Counted from the stretch's first letter, positions 1 through 11,084 are shown. The stretch: DNA of 64,000 nt from Trifolium pratense (GCF_020283565.1 NC_060063.1:5416563-5480562), one strand, 5' to 3'. Program-made: numbers and translations. The notes: a model not told the origin generated them from the sequence alone.

Positions 1-437
1 GGTAGTGTGGATATCGATGATCGACTGGAAGACATGATGCGTGATATTGGAGAAGATTCGTTTAAGAGGGCGCATGTGTATGAAACTTTATACAGTGACA
101 AGGATGAACCATTGTATCCGGGATGCACAAATTTTACCCGTTTGTCTGCGGTGTTAAAATTGTTTAATTTGAAAGCAAAAAATGGGTGGACCGACAAAAG
201 TTTCACTGAATTGCTTGAACTGTTGATACAAATGCTTCCAGAAGGTAATGTAATGCCAAATCGTTATTACGAGGCGAAGAAAGTATTGTGTCCAATGGGT
301 TTGGAGTATGAAAAGATACATGCATGTCCTAATGATTGTATATTATACAGAAAAGAGTTTGTCAACTATAATCATTGTCCGACATGTAAGGCGTCTCGCT
401 ACAAAAAGAAAGATGGTGATTCTAGTGATGATGAGGT
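1..437 (+). pseudogene. TNP2-type CACTA transposase, N-terminal part cut by a sirevirus
   Basis: The frame is open from the first base. It contains the TNP2 landmark LYPGCTNFTRLSAVLKLFNL, followed by the metal-binding-like stretch HACPNDCILY...HCPTCKASRY. The family catalyses excision and integration of CACTA elements by binding their subterminal repeats. The frame runs without break to the sirevirus target site (433-437, GAGGT) and resumes in the same frame at 12620. The retrotransposon therefore entered an exon between an acidic linker (DSSDDE) and the start of the catalytic domain. The true N-terminus lies outside the window. Confidence 0.9.
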
Positions 438-995
438 TGTTGGAACAAAATTGATTTAAAAATGTTTGCCCCTAAATCTATAAAGGTTTTGATGATAACA
501 AAGTATTAATTAACAATTGGAAGGACTAAAAATTTATTTTAAGTGCGCAGATATAAGCATCATACAAGCTCTGAGTGAAGTTCAGAGGATGTGAATTCAG
601 AAGTTCACAAGTGCTCAGAAGATGTTGGACTTCAGAAGTTACAACCTTCAGAGGATGAAGTCTTCAGAACTTCTTGAGTGACTAAAGCGTCATCAACCTC
701 TGAAGATCTTTTTGATATCTGTGAAGATTCTCTTTGCAAGTCAACTCTTCTATCAATGAAGAAAAGGACCTTTCAAGCCTGATCAGTTCAGCTACCCTCT
801 GTTTGTCTGTCCTAACTTGAGAACGTGGGTCTTCAGTTTTATTAGCTGAATAAGGAAAGTCTTCTCTGCTGTAGTCAAAGTACCTGAAACTCTTTCTTAG
901 TTTTGGATACAACCAAACTGCATCAAGACAGACTGCTTGAAGACAAAAGATTATCAACTCCAACGGTTCTTTTTGCAACGACTCTTTTCTAGTAG

Positions 996-1003
996 TATAT
1001 ATA
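996..1003 (+). promoter_or_regulatory. LTR TATA box
   Basis: TATATATA lies in the centre of a near-palindrome (CTAGTAGTATATATACTAG). It is the only strong TATA in the LTR and would place the U3/R border near 1030. The 3' LTR copy is at 12092-12099. Confidence 0.7.
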
Positions 1004-1208
1004 CTAGAAGATTCAGCTACAACAAATAACATTATTAAGGATTGAACGTACGCTGAACAAACTCTGAACTTTGTGATATACAAGCTCTGAACCGCTGTTA
1101 AGTGTTTTTGCACTTTAGTCTAATACTCTGTACTCTTTGTATTGGCTCTCATTAGGTTCTGTTAAGAGCATTTGTATATTGTTATATACTTTACTATTAC
1201 TTGAGAAA

Positions 1209-1290
1209 CTTAAGCTTGTGTGCTTAAGTGTGAAGTCTTAAGCTTGTGTGCTTAAGCATTGTTGAGAAGTCTCTTGCTTGTGTGCTTGAG
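1209..1290 (+). repeat. Three LTR palindromes
   Basis: Two perfect hairpins, CTTAAGCTTGTGTGCTTAAG at 1209-1228 and 1237-1256, have 7-bp stems and a TTGTGT loop. A third, imperfect relative (CTCTTGCTTGTGTGCTTGAG) is at 1271-1290. The same array is at 12305-12386. Clustered LTR palindromes of this kind have been described as conserved non-coding motifs of sireviruses. Confidence 0.8.
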
Positions 1291-1525
1291 CAGGTGTAAT
1301 CTTGTGTGATTATAGTGAACTCCCTTGGAAGTGCAAGGGGACTGGACTACTCTCGTTTTGTGAGAGGAACCAGTATAAATTGCTTGTGTGATCTCTCTCT
1401 CTCTATCTTGTTTTTATTTGTGCTACTTATCCGCTGCTAACGTAGTTGAGTTAAAAACTTGAAAAAGTTTTAACTTGGCTAAAACACAATTCAACCCCCC
1501 CTTCTTGTGTTTTCACACCTTCAAT

Positions 1526-1543
1526 TGGTATCTAGAGCTCTGG
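1526..1543 (+). other. Primer-binding site
   Basis: TGGTATCTAGAGCTCTGG begins two bases after the LTR. It matches the complement of the initiator tRNA-Met 3' end (TGGTATCAGAGC) except for one extra T. Confidence 0.8.
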
Positions 1544-1593
1544 TCTGTTACTTTCACTTAACAGTGAGACAGTAAAGATCTTGTGAGAACACT

Positions 1594-3984
1594 ATGTCTG
1601 GAGGAGACGATAGTAGCACTAGAACCGGTGAGGCCAGTGGTGCTGGTGGTGGTCCTAGAAATGCTTTTGGTTATGACTACTTAAGTAATGAATCACATGA
1701 ACATAGTGGCAATAGAAAAGCCCCTATATTCAATGGTGATGCATCATTATTTGAGTGGTGGAAGGAAAGACTGTATAGCAATATTACTGCTATTGATCAT
1801 GAGTTGTGGGATTTGGTTGAGCTGGGAGTAACTTTTGAAAACTTAAATGAACATGGAAGGTTGTCCATTGAGCATAGAAAGTTACTCACACCAGCTAACT
1901 TAAAAACCTACACTAAGCATCATAGAGTAAAGGACATTGTTGTTGGTGCTATTAGACATGAAGACTATGTCAGAATAGAGGACAAGTCTACTGCTAAATC
2001 TATCTTTGATTCTATGTGTGCTACCTATGATGGTAATGAAAAGGTTCAAGAGGCTAAAGCTAGTCTTTTGATAAGGCAATATGAACTATTCACTATGCAA
2101 CAAGATGAAAACATTGAGACTATGTTTACAAGGTTTCAAATCCTTGTATCTGGTCTTAAAGCTCTCAAGAGAAGCTATTCCACCTATGACCATGTTCAGA
2201 AGATTCTGAGAAGTCTTCCTATTGCTTGGAGACCTAAGGTCACTGCAATAGAGGAAGCTCAAAATCTCAAGACTCTGAGTCTTGAAGCTCTGATAAGCAA
2301 TCTCAGAAGCCATGAGATGGTTCTGGATGCTGACTCAGAAACTAAGAAGAAGTCCAAGTCAGTGGCTTTACAGTCAACTAAGACTACTTCTAAGGCTCTT
2401 AAGACTCAGCTTCTTGATATTGAAGAAGAATCTTCTGCTGATGGTCAAGAGGATGAGATGAATGAGGATGAGTTTGCTTTATTCACCAAGTTTCAGCAAT
2501 GGAACAGATTTAACAAAAGAAATTTCAGAGGTAACAGCTCCAGAAATTTTGTCAGCAAAAAGGATGATCAGAAGAACTGCTTCAACTGTAAGAAGCCAGG
2601 ACACTTTATTGCTGATTGTCCAGAAATGTCTGCTAAAGACAAAAACAAAAGATACAGCTCAAAGAAGCAACAATTCAAGAGCAAATTGAAAAAGAGTCTG
2701 ATGGCTACTTTTGAAGAGCTATCATCTGAGGAAGAAGTTGAGGAAGAAGAAGAGGCAAATCTAGCCCTGATGGCTTCAGCTGACTCAGATGTAGACTCAG
2801 ACGATGAATCAGAATCAGATTCAGAAGTAACTGATGAGGTATTTTCTGATTGCTCTAAATCTCAACTTATAACTGCACTTAACAAGGTCATTGAGAAACA
2901 TCTCAGAGTGTTAAGTAAACAAAAAGTTTTACAAGAAAAGCTTAACACTCTGACTGAGCAAGCAGAACATTTTCAAGGTCTATATCAAGAAACTCTGAAT
3001 AGAGTAGATGACTTTGAAAAGGGTTGTGCTGTTTGTCACAAACCTATTGATGAGCAGGAAATAGCTCTTCAACAGTTTGTGCATCTCAACCTTGGGAAGA
3101 GCAAAGCTGCTAATAGAATTTATAATGTTTTAAGACATAGAGGAGAAGGACTTGGTTATGAATATGGTAGAACATATTCAAAGCTGAAGACCTTTGCCAA
3201 AAAGGTTGGAAAATCTTGGGTTTATTATGTTGTTCCACCAAGTGAAGAGGGAAAGAATCCTGGTATTTGTGAAAACGACAATGATGATCTGAGTGATTTA
3301 GAAGCTGACAGCTCAGAGGAACCTAGTTCCTCAGGATCTGGAAAGAGAAGTTCAGAAGATAGAAGTTGTTCAGAATCAGAGAACATTAGTTCAGAAGTTC
3401 TGAAAACTTCAACATCTGAGACTTCAAATTCTGGATTCAAAGGAACTTCAGTACCTGAAGCTAGTCAACCTAAAACATCAGAAGTTTTTAAAAAGAAAAA
3501 TTCTAACTCCAAATCTCAGATGAAGTACAAGACTCAGATTATTTATGATTCTAGAGTCAGTAGATATAATCAATCAAAACATGGGATTGATAATAGATAC
3601 AAACCCTGGAATCATAAACAATCCAAATCTTGGAACAATAACAAATTTCAAACAAAGAAAAGATTTCAAAAAGGTTATTATTCCAAATCAAGATCTTTCT
3701 CTGACACTAGACAACATAGTAAGCATGTGTGGACTAACAAGCGTGGACCCAGAAGATGGGTACCAAAAGCTGAAATAATGTATCATTCAGATTTACCAAC
3801 TAGGAAAGGATATGTCTTACCTATAGTGTGGAAACAAGTCTTATGCAAAGGAAGAAGGGCTTATGTCCTAGACCAATGGTTGACAAGTTCTCAAGTTAAC
3901 AATCAGAACTTGGAAAATGAAGAGGAAGAATACTGGGATGACTTTATCATTAATCTTGATGAAGAGTTCTATCGCAATGATTAA
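1594..3984 (+). CDS. gag: Sirevirus Gag (796 aa)
   Basis: This is the capsid/nucleocapsid polyprotein of the retroelement, which packages its RNA in cytoplasmic virus-like particles. Residues about 40-245 form the copia-type gag region (UBN2-like). A CCHC zinc knuckle lies at C329-C332-H337-C342, followed by acidic tracts (380-415), a coiled-coil-like stretch (425-475), a possible second Cys/His cluster near 478-482, and a long Ser-rich then basic C-terminus. At 796 residues it is about twice the usual copia Gag, which is typical of sireviruses. The start is the first ATG after the primer-binding site. It ends in TAA (3982-3984), and pol lies in the -1 frame. Intact. Confidence 0.93.
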   Translation: MSGGDDSSTRTGEASGAGGGPRNAFGYDYLSNESHEHSGNRKAPIFNGDASLFEWWKERLYSNITAIDHELWDLVELGVTFENLNEHGRLSIEHRKLLTPANLKTYTKHHRVKDIVVGAIRHEDYVRIEDKSTAKSIFDSMCATYDGNEKVQEAKASLLIRQYELFTMQQDENIETMFTRFQILVSGLKALKRSYSTYDHVQKILRSLPIAWRPKVTAIEEAQNLKTLSLEALISNLRSHEMVLDADSETKKKSKSVALQSTKTTSKALKTQLLDIEEESSADGQEDEMNEDEFALFTKFQQWNRFNKRNFRGNSSRNFVSKKDDQKNCFNCKKPGHFIADCPEMSAKDKNKRYSSKKQQFKSKLKKSLMATFEELSSEEEVEEEEEANLALMASADSDVDSDDESESDSEVTDEVFSDCSKSQLITALNKVIEKHLRVLSKQKVLQEKLNTLTEQAEHFQGLYQETLNRVDDFEKGCAVCHKPIDEQEIALQQFVHLNLGKSKAANRIYNVLRHRGEGLGYEYGRTYSKLKTFAKKVGKSWVYYVVPPSEEGKNPGICENDNDDLSDLEADSSEEPSSSGSGKRSSEDRSCSESENISSEVLKTSTSETSNSGFKGTSVPEASQPKTSEVFKKKNSNSKSQMKYKTQIIYDSRVSRYNQSKHGIDNRYKPWNHKQSKSWNNNKFQTKKRFQKGYYSKSRSFSDTRQHSKHVWTNKRGPRRWVPKAEIMYHSDLPTRKGYVLPIVWKQVLCKGRRAYVLDQWLTSSQVNNQNLENEEEEYWDDFIINLDEEFYRND

Positions 3985-6900
3985 AGTTGTTTCTCATACA
4001 GCCTACCACTCAAAGAAGTATCATGAATCACTCATGGTATTTAGATAGTGGATGTTCAAGGCATATGACTGGTGACAAACAACTATTTTCTAAGCTGACT
4101 ATGAAAGAAGGAGGATCTGTTGGCTTTGGAGGTAATCAAAAAGGAAAGATAATAGGTACAGGTACAGTAGGTAATTCTTCCCTATCTATTAATGATGTTT
4201 GGTTAGTGGATGGACTCAAACATAACCTATTGAGCATAAGTCAATTTTGCGACAATGGTTATGTAGTTGTCTTTAATAAGGAATCATGTACTGTGTCTAA
4301 ACAATCTGATAACTCCATGATATTCAAAGGTCTGAGAAAGAACAATGTTTATAAAATTAATCTTTCTGATTTGAATGAACAAAAAGTGATGTGTCTTTTG
4401 ACCTTGAGTGAAGAAAAATGGATCTGGCATAAGAGGTTAGGCCATGCTAACTGGAGGTTAATCTCTAAGCTTAGTAAGCTTGACCTTGTCAGAGGTTTAC
4501 CTAAAATCAAATATCACTCAAACACACTTTGTGGTTCATGTCAAAAAGGAAAGATTACAAAATCATCTTTTAAACCTAAGAACATTGTCTCTACCTCAAG
4601 ACCATTGGAACTTCTTCACATTGATCTTTTTGGGCCAGTTCACACTGCCTCTATCAATGGAAAGAAGTATGGATTAGTGATTGTTGATGACTACAGTAGA
4701 TGGACTTGGGTAAAATTCCTAAGAACAAAAGATGAAGCTTATGATGAGTTTAGCATCTTCTGCAAACAAATTCAAAATGAAAAAGGCTACACTATTTTAA
4801 AAGTTAGAAGTGATCATGGTGGAGAATTTGAAAATGAACCGTTTGAAAACTTTTGTGAAAAATATGGCATTTTGCATGAATTCTCTTCTCCTAGAACTCC
4901 TCAACAAAATGGGGTTGTAGAAAGGAAGAATAGAACTCTGCAAGAAATGGCCAGAACCATGATGCATGAAACAAATGTAGCAAAGTTTTTATGGGCAGAA
5001 GCTGTAAACACAGCATGTTATGTTCAAAATAGAATCTATATCAGATCTAAGTTGAACAAAACTGCTTATGAATTGTTCAAAGGAAGAAAACCTGATATTT
5101 CTTATTTTCATCAGTTTGGATGTACGTGTTACATCTTAAATAACAAAGTCCATCTAAAGAAATTTGATGCTAGAGGTTATAAGGGTATTTTTATAGGATA
5201 CTCTGAACGCTCAAAAGCATACAGACTGTATATTTCTGAAACACATACTGTGGAAGAAACTATGCATGTCAAATTTGATGACAAAGAGCCTGACCAAGTG
5301 TCAGAGCTTGTGGAAGGTTTGTCTAGATTTCAGGTATCAGAGGATCAATATTCAGATATTCCAAACTACTCAGAACATCCATTCTCTGAAGAACCTCTGA
5401 ATACAACAGTTCCTACAGACTCTGAACAACAAAGAACTGAAGCAACTGCTGAACCTGATGTTGATGAGTCTGAAGATGATGAGCCCCCAAGAAATACTTT
5501 CAAATATAAATCATCACATCCAGAGGAACTGATATTAGGCAACAAGGATAGTCCAAGGAAGACAAGATCTCAACTAAGAAATGAGGAATCTTTAGTTGGT
5601 CTTATCTCAATGATGGAACCTTCAAAGATTGATGAAGCTCTGAAAGATGATGCTTGGATTGTAGCAATGCAAGAAGAGCTGAATCAATTTCAAAGGAATG
5701 ATGTGTGGACTCTTGTGCCTAAGCCTTCACACAAGAACATTATTGGAACAAAATGGGTGTTCAGAAACAAGCTGAATGAACAAGGTGAAGTGGTAAGAAA
5801 CAAGGCTAGATTGGTTGCACAAGGTTATAGTCAACAAGAGGGGATTGACTATACTGAAACCTTTGCACCAGTTGCTAGACTTGAAGCAATCAGGTTACTT
5901 CTATCTTATGCTGTTAATCATGGAATAACCTTGTATCAGATGGATGTTAAAAGTGCCTTCTTAAATGGTTTTATTTCTGAAGAAGTGTATGTTAAGCAAC
6001 CTCCTGGTTTTGAAGATGTCTCAAACCCAGAACATGTTTTTAAATTGAAGAAATCACTGTATGGTCTGAAACAAGCTCCAAGAGCTTGGTATGATAGACT
6101 CAGTAATTTCCTTCTTGAAAAGGGTTTTGAAAAAGGAAAGGTTGACTGCACACTCTTTAGAAAAACAACCAAAGAAGACATTTTAATCATTCAAATTTAT
6201 GTTGATGATATTATTTTTGGTTCAACTAATGCTTCCTTGTGCAAGAACTTTTCTAAGATAATGCAGGATGAATTTGAAATGAGCATGATGGGAGAATTGA
6301 AATTCTTTCTTGGAATTCAAATCAATCAGAAGAAGGAAGGAACTTATGTTCATCAATCAAAATATACCAAGGAACTTCTGAAGAAGTTCAATCTAGATGA
6401 CTGCAAGATAATGAACACTCCTATGCACTCAACTACCAACATGAGCAAGTCAGATGATGAAGGAAAAGTAGATCAAAAGGTCTACAGAGGTATGATTGGT
6501 TCCTTACTCTATCTGACAGCCTCTAGACCAGATATTTTATTCAGTGTATGCTTATGTGCAAGATTCCAGTCAGATCCTAGAGAATCTCATCTTACAGCTG
6601 TAAAGAGAATCTTTAGGTATCTGAAAGGAACAACTAATCTTGGACTTCTCTATAAGAAATCCAATGATTATGTGCTAAATGGATTCTGTGATGCTGACTA
6701 TGCTGGAGATAAAATTGAAAGAAAATCCACAAGTGGCAATTGTCAATTTGTTGGTGAAAACCTTATCTCCTGGGCTAGTAAGAGACAAACTACTATAGCT
6801 TTGTCTACAGCAGAAGCAGAATACATTTCAGCAGCTAACTGTTGCACACAACTACTCTGGTTAAAATATCAGTTAGAAGATTATCAGGTAAGCAGTAACA

Positions 6901-7145
6901 ATATTCCTTTATATTGTGATAATACTACAGCCATTCATTTATCTAAAAATCCTATTCTACACTCTAGAGCCAAACATATTGAAATTAAACACCATTTTAT
7001 CAGAGATTATGTTCAGAGAGGCATTATAGATATTAAGTTTGTTGATACTGAAAATCAATGGGCTGACATATTTACTAAAGCCTTACCTGTTGAAAGATTT
7101 GATTTTATAAAGAAACATCTGAACATGTTTTCAATCTCTGAATGA
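3981..7145 (+). CDS. pol: Sirevirus Pol: protease, integrase, reverse transcriptase, RNase H
   Basis: The frame opens at 3981 directly after an in-frame TGA (3978-3980). The first ATG is at 4023, just before the protease site [13 protein letters not shown]. Counting from 3987: protease D20-S21-G22; integrase zinc finger H148/H153/C182/C185; integrase D213, D276, E312 (D-35-E); reverse transcriptase with the YVDD box near 738-741; RNase H with [15 protein letters not shown] and YCDN. All catalytic residues are present and there is no internal stop. The frame is -1 relative to gag and overlaps it by only four bases, so expression needs frameshifting at the junction or re-initiation at 4023. No canonical slippery heptamer is obvious. 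Confidence 0.95.
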   Translation, partial: LKLFLIQPTTQRSIMNHSWYLDSGCSRHMTGDKQLFSKLTMKEGGSVGFGGNQKGKIIGTGTVGNSSLSINDVWLVDGLKHNLLSISQFCDNGYVVVFNKESCTVSKQSDNSMIFKGLRKNNVYKINLSDLNEQKVMCLLTLSEEKWIWHKRLGHANWRLISKLSKLDLVRGLPKIKYHSNTLCGSCQKGKITKSSFKPKNIVSTSRPLELLHIDLFGPVHTASINGKKYGLVIVDDYSRWTWVKFLRTKDEAYDEFSIFCKQIQNEKGYTILKVRSDHGGEFENEPFENFCEKYGILHEFSSPRTPQQNGVVERKNRTLQEMARTMMHETNVAKFLWAEAVNTACYVQNRIYIRSKLNKTAYELFKGRKPDISYFHQFGCTCYILNNKVHLKKFDARGYKGIFIGYSERSKAYRLYISETHTVEETMHVKFDDKEPDQVSELVEGLSRFQVSEDQYSDIPNYSEHPFSEEPLNTTVPTDSEQQRTEATAEPDVDESEDDEPPRNTFKYKSSHPEELILGNKDSPRKTRSQLRNEESLVGLISMMEPSKIDEALKDDAWIVAMQEELNQFQRNDVWTLVPKPSHKNIIGTKWVFRNKLNEQGEVVRNKARLVAQGYSQQEGIDYTETFAPVARLEAIRLLLSYAVNHGITLYQMDVKSAFLNGFISEEVYVKQPPGFEDVSNPEHVFKLKKSLYGLKQAPRAWYDRLSNFLLEKGFEKGKVDCTLFRKTTKEDILIIQIYVDDIIFGSTNASLCKNFSKIMQDEFEMSMMGELKFFLGIQINQKKEGTYVHQSKYTKELLKKFNLDDCKIMNTPMHSTTNMSKSDDEGKVDQKVYRGMIGSLLYLTASRPDILFSVCLCARFQSDPRESHLTAVKRIFRYLKGTTNLGLLYKKSNDYVLNGFCDADYAGDKIERKSTSGNCQFVGENLISWASKRQTTIALSTAEAEYISAANCCTQLLWLKYQLEDYQVSSNNIPLYCDNTTAIHLSKNPILHSRAKHIEIKHHFIRDYVQRGIIDIKFVDTENQWADIFTKALPVERFDFIKKHLNMFSISE

Positions 7146-7462
7146 AAATTTTTTTGGCATTTAAAGTGTAAGAGGTTATGTATATCAGAACTTATGATTC
7201 AGAACATCTGAAACACAAGCTCTGAAGTACTTGACTCTGATAGAGAATTTTAAATAACTCAGAGGCTCTGAACTATTTAAGTGGGAAACGTTTAGTATTC
7301 ACTGCTGAACAATTGTCCATTAAAATAGCAGTTACCGAGTAAATTTCTGCACGTGGTCTACGTGTGTCAGGTAGTGGGTGGTTAATGATGACTTTTGGTA
7401 TTCAACTTTCTGTCAATTAGCGTAACTTCCCAAATTTGCTATTTTCGTGTTAACTGTGTGCA

Positions 7463-7594
7463 TTTAAATAAAACTTACACAATACACTTGCACACTTCTC
7501 ACTTTCACAACCTACACTTTCATATTCTCTCTAAACCTCCAACACACTTTCTTTCTCTCTCGTTAGTTTTCCAAACCCTACCCTATCTCCAACA
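7463..7594 (+). promoter_or_regulatory. Promoter-like leader upstream of ORF3
   Basis: TTTAAATA at 7463-7470 is followed by about 120 bases of CT-rich leader (TTTCTTTCTCTCTCG and similar), and then by a good plant start context, AACAATGGCT, at 7595. No obvious splice acceptor motif sits next to the ATG. The arrangement resembles a normal plant gene promoter plus 5' leader more than a read-through spacer. The upstream part, 7146-7462, shows nothing recognisable apart from TCTGAA-type motifs. Confidence 0.5.
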
Positions 7595-10336
7595 ATGGCT
7601 GGACCTTCGTCTTCGTCGTCAACAAAGATTCCACCTTTTATGTTCAAAAATCTTCAAATCGTTGGGAACGAGATGGAGTTTCCAGAATCTGAGCTCATAT
7701 TCCTTTCTGAAAAGATGATCGACTTCGACAGTATAAAGGCAAATGGGTTTGATGTGAAACATTACTTCTCCGCTCAAGGTTGGGATAAATACTTCAGCAT
7801 GTTAAATGGTCCTATTTACCCAGATCTCTTGAAGAAATTCTGGATGAAAGCTAAGGTCTTTGACAAGCATGAAGCTAAGGAAGAAGAACGTGCTGCTATT
7901 GAGAGAAATCCTAGTTTAAAAGGTAAATCTAGGAAAGAAATGGGTTTATTGGAATTCACTGGAAAGCAAATTAGGTCTAACATCTGTGGTATGAACCTAG
8001 CTTTCTCTCCTATTCACTTTAATGCGTTGCTTGGTTTGGATAACTCTGGGATAGAGTTGGATGTTTTTGAGAAGGACACAAGGTACAGAGATGATCTTCT
8101 GGCTCTGATGTGTACAGATTTGAAACTGAAGGGTAAAGTCAAGGGTTTGACTGACGTCTGCAGGGTACTTTTCAAGATCATACTAGCTTCTATCAGTCCA
8201 AGAGTTGGTGGTACTGATACTATTTCCTGGACTCATCGTCATCTGATCTACTTTCTTCTGAAAGAAATGAAGGTGAATCTGGGAGAATATTTCTTTGAGA
8301 GGATCTGTGAGGCAATCTTCTTAAGCAAATCTCAGAGGAAGACAGCTATAGCCTATCCAAGATTACTCTCAGACCTTCTATATCAAGGTCATGTTGTTGA
8401 GAATCTGAAGAAGTTTCATCCGGAACTTGTTGAAAAGAAATTCACTCCTGAAATTCTGAATGCCAGCTTCCTCACCAAGATGCGTCTCATCTCTTCCAAA
8501 GTGGTTCCACCTCCACAAGAGTTTACAGCCAATCTTGAAGATCGTCTGTATGTGGATGGATATCCAGTTATCTCAGAAGCTGATGCTGAGCACATCATTC
8601 AGGACTATTTGGAAGTGCTCAGACAAGAAGGATTTGTTGTTGATAGAAGTATGGTTCCTCCAGCTCCTGTAAACATGTATAATCCTAAGAGGAAACCAAA
8701 GAGGAAAGCTGAACAAGAAAAACCAGATCTTCTGGCTCAGAAGAAGGTTAAGGTAGAAGAAGCTACTGCTGAGCAAAGAACAAAGAGGAAACATGAAGCT
8801 TTGACTGGAAAAGCTGCTGCACCATCATCAAAGGAGCCTATCATTGTTGATGATGAAGAGGAAAGTGAAGAAAGTGAATCCTCTGAATCGGAAACTGAAT
8901 CTGATGAAGAGTCTCTGGCTGCTCGTTTGAAGAAAAGACCTGCTCCTACTCCTAAAGGTAAAGGTAAATCGACTAAGTTCATCTTTAATGAAAATGAGAT
9001 TGGATTAGGTTACACCAAACCTCTCAGAACTGTTTTACCAACCTCTGATATTCCAACCTCTGACAACCCTCTTTCTGAACTAGAAAAACATCTGAGCCCT
9101 GACCCTCTCAATAATCAACCTCTTTCTCATGAAACCCACAAATCTAGCTCATCTCCTAAACCAAAATCACCTCTACCTCAACCACAACAGCTATCACCTG
9201 ACATTCCACCATCTGAACCTCAACCAGATATTCCAAATACTGAACCAACCTCTCCTATCAAACAACCCTCTCCTAACCCAACCCCTGAACAACTTGCTCC
9301 TGAACCAACCCCTGAACAACTTGCTCCTGAACCAACCCCTGAACATAAATCTCCTGAACCATCTCCTGAACATATTTACCCTGAATCAACTTCTGACATC
9401 TCATCATCTGAACCAACCCCTGAACCCCATCCTAACCCAAGTGCTGAACACGCTTCTCCTGAGCGTATTCACACTTGTGCTCCCAAGCCTACAGAGGCAG
9501 AAGTTGTGATTATTGACAACCCTGCTACTGAAACACCTAATCTCTCTACCATTCCCAATCCTTCACCCTCATCATCCAACCCTTTTTGTAATCTATCCAC
9601 TCAGTTTCATGATGACTTGGTTAGATTATCTTTGCTAAAGGACAGGTTTCTAGTTTGTCCTTCTGATGTGGATTTGGAAGTTTCAAGCATTAAGGCAAGG
9701 ATTTGCAATGCTTTGGATGGTGCTGCTGAGGAAATTAAGGCTGTGATTGGAAGAAGAGATTTGGATGTGATAAGCTTCATGAGGGAAAGTCTGGCTAGGG
9801 CTGAATTGAAAAGGTTAACCATGTTTAATCATGCTGGATCTGAACTTGCTAAGCTGGAAGCACTTGCTGCTGCTGAACAACGTCTGAACGCCTTCAAAGT
9901 CATCTGGATAGACTCCAAGCTGTTTCAGAGTCTTGAAGCTCAGAGGTCTGAGTCTGAAAGGTTAGAAGAAGCTGCTGCAAGAGTTGCCCAGTTGGCAAAT
10001 GAGTTGCAACCCGAGGACTTTTCAGAGGATGATGTGCTGGCTTCTCAGAATCACGAGGATGTGCTGATGATTGACTATCCAGAGGAAGGTGAACCCTCTG
10101 ATAAAGGCAAGGCATCTTTGGTTGAAGAACAAGTGCCTTTGGTTCAAGATCAAGCTCCTGTTGTGGCTGATCAGCTGCAGATCTTTCAAGAAGCTCTGAG
10201 GGAGCAGCAAGAAGGATTGGAAAGGCAAAGGACAGCTCACCTCAACTTGGAATCCAAAGTGGATGGTCTGGTTTCCAACGTGGGATCTTTGAACGACAAA
10301 TTTGACCAACTTTTAGCCTTTCTTAAGAAACCCTAG
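7595..10336 (+). CDS. Sirevirus third ORF (913 aa), 'plant transposon protein' type
   Basis: This is the additional sense ORF in the place where sireviruses have an 'env-like' gene. Residues about 40-330 resemble the putative plant transposon protein domain found in many plant retroelements (Transposase_32-like). Next come a basic segment (NPKRKPKRKAEQ), the acidic cluster PIIVDDEEESEES near 414-428, and a long Pro/Ser/Glu-rich linker with tandem EPTPEQLAP units around 563-600. A second hydrophobic-acidic cluster (EVVIIDN) lies near 635, followed by a helical, coiled-coil-like C-terminus (690-910). I see no signal peptide or transmembrane helix, so a membrane envelope role is not supported. 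The function is unknown. The start is chosen for its Kozak context and preceding leader. Intact. Confidence 0.85.
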   Translation: MAGPSSSSSTKIPPFMFKNLQIVGNEMEFPESELIFLSEKMIDFDSIKANGFDVKHYFSAQGWDKYFSMLNGPIYPDLLKKFWMKAKVFDKHEAKEEERAAIERNPSLKGKSRKEMGLLEFTGKQIRSNICGMNLAFSPIHFNALLGLDNSGIELDVFEKDTRYRDDLLALMCTDLKLKGKVKGLTDVCRVLFKIILASISPRVGGTDTISWTHRHLIYFLLKEMKVNLGEYFFERICEAIFLSKSQRKTAIAYPRLLSDLLYQGHVVENLKKFHPELVEKKFTPEILNASFLTKMRLISSKVVPPPQEFTANLEDRLYVDGYPVISEADAEHIIQDYLEVLRQEGFVVDRSMVPPAPVNMYNPKRKPKRKAEQEKPDLLAQKKVKVEEATAEQRTKRKHEALTGKAAAPSSKEPIIVDDEEESEESESSESETESDEESLAARLKKRPAPTPKGKGKSTKFIFNENEIGLGYTKPLRTVLPTSDIPTSDNPLSELEKHLSPDPLNNQPLSHETHKSSSSPKPKSPLPQPQQLSPDIPPSEPQPDIPNTEPTSPIKQPSPNPTPEQLAPEPTPEQLAPEPTPEHKSPEPSPEHIYPESTSDISSSEPTPEPHPNPSAEHASPERIHTCAPKPTEAEVVIIDNPATETPNLSTIPNPSPSSSNPFCNLSTQFHDDLVRLSLLKDRFLVCPSDVDLEVSSIKARICNALDGAAEEIKAVIGRRDLDVISFMRESLARAELKRLTMFNHAGSELAKLEALAAAEQRLNAFKVIWIDSKLFQSLEAQRSESERLEEAAARVAQLANELQPEDFSEDDVLASQNHEDVLMIDYPEEGEPSDKGKASLVEEQVPLVQDQAPVVADQLQIFQEALREQQEGLERQRTAHLNLESKVDGLVSNVGSLNDKFDQLLAFLKKP

Positions 10337-10581
10337 GATTCTTTGCACCTGTTTTAAGCTTTCTTTTTATTTTCTTGAACACTTTTTCTGGTTTATCTAT
10401 TTCAAGTTGTTTTGTTTATGTTTTGCTTGATTACTTTTTTCATGTTGACTTAAGATTTATATTTTCTTGATAAATAAGAACATAAGAACACAAGATGCTT
10501 TTTAAAACGAAATTTTTTTTATTAATGCTCTAACAATGTTGAGTACATTGGTAAAAAGAAAAAGAAAAAGACAACCTAATC
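10337..10581. other. Convergent 3' spacer between ORF3 and the antisense ORF
   Basis: An AT-rich 245-bp interval separates the stop codons of two convergent genes. It contains several AATAAA-like and T-rich stretches on both strands that could serve as 3'-end signals for either transcript. Confidence 0.4.
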
Positions 10582-10947
10582 CTAATCAGATGGATAAAAC
10601 TCAGAAGAAATCTCTGATTTCTCCTCAGCATCATCTGATGAAATCTCTATAGGATCTGGGTTTTGCTCTTCTTCTTCTTCTTCCTGTTCCTCTTCTGGAA
10701 CATAGCTAGCCAAAAACTCAACATAGTCAGCATCATCTTCATTCTCCTCAGCTTCAGAATCTGATGAGATGATTATTATCTCCGCATCTTGTGGTTTCTT
10801 GTTGTCTTCTTTATTTTTCTCCTCGTCTTCGCGTTTATCTTCGTCCTTCTTTCTCTTAAACTCTGCGATGCGTAAACTAAATCTTTTCATTATTCCTAAT
10901 CTCTCTTGTTTCACTTGTTTACTCTTGTTTTTACGTGAAGAAGGCAT
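10582..10947 (-). CDS. Antisense ORF of the sirevirus, small acidic protein (121 aa)
   Basis: This ORF reads opposite to gag, pol and ORF3. The protein begins with a basic, Lys/Arg-rich region (residues 1-50). It then turns strongly acidic, with AEIIIISSDSEAEE near 55-67 and PIEISSDDAEE near 97-107. Both look like hydrophobic cores followed by acid/serine, as in SUMO-interacting motifs. No enzymatic domain is recognisable. A TATA-like element sits about 105 bases upstream on the same strand. Antisense additional ORFs are known in some plant Ty3/gypsy (Tat/Ogre) elements; I do not recognise this protein. Low-complexity composition means a chance ORF cannot be excluded. Confidence 0.5.
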   Translation of the reverse strand: MPSSRKNKSKQVKQERLGIMKRFSLRIAEFKRKKDEDKREDEEKNKEDNKKPQDAEIIIISSDSEAEENEDDADYVEFLASYVPEEEQEEEEEEQNPDPIEISSDDAEEKSEISSEFYPSD

Positions 10948-11050
10948 GTTAACTCGTTCACCTTTTTATAAACCTATTGAGCGCGTTGGTTTTCGTTTTT
11001 GAAATTAATTCACCTTTGTAACAACCACTCTTCTTCTTTGACTGTCTTGG

Positions 11051-11060
11051 TTATATAAAT
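11051..11060 (-). promoter_or_regulatory. TATA-like box for the antisense ORF
   Basis: Read on the minus strand the sequence is ATTTATATAA, about 105 bases before the antisense ATG. A second, weaker TTTATAAAAAGG is at 10963-10974 but is too near the ATG. Confidence 0.4.
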
Positions 11061-11084
11061 TTTTTTTTACTTTTTGATAATGAC

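Larger units (their letters stand above)
438..1523 (+). repeat. 5' LTR of the sirevirus
   Basis: The LTR is bounded by TG...CA and is essentially identical to 11534-12619. The first half is rich in TTCAGA/TCTGAAG motifs, the middle has a TATA box in a palindromic context, and the last third has three short palindromes. The 143-codon antisense frame inside it (682-1113) is present in both LTRs simply because they are copies, and is not annotated as a gene. Confidence 0.96.

Noticed and set aside
682..1113. 143-aa minus-strand ORF, repeated exactly at 11778-12209
   Set aside because: It lies in the two LTRs, which are copies of each other; its conservation is automatic. No domain, start context or composition supports a protein.
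9129..9509. 126-aa plus-strand ORF rich in Leu/Asn
   Set aside because: It is a frame shadow of the Pro/Glu repeat region of ORF3.
7595..10336. Envelope glycoprotein for sirevirus ORF3
   Set aside because: The position matches the so-called env-like gene, but there is no signal peptide, transmembrane helix or Cys pattern. The domain resembles the plant transposon protein family, so an envelope role is not claimed.
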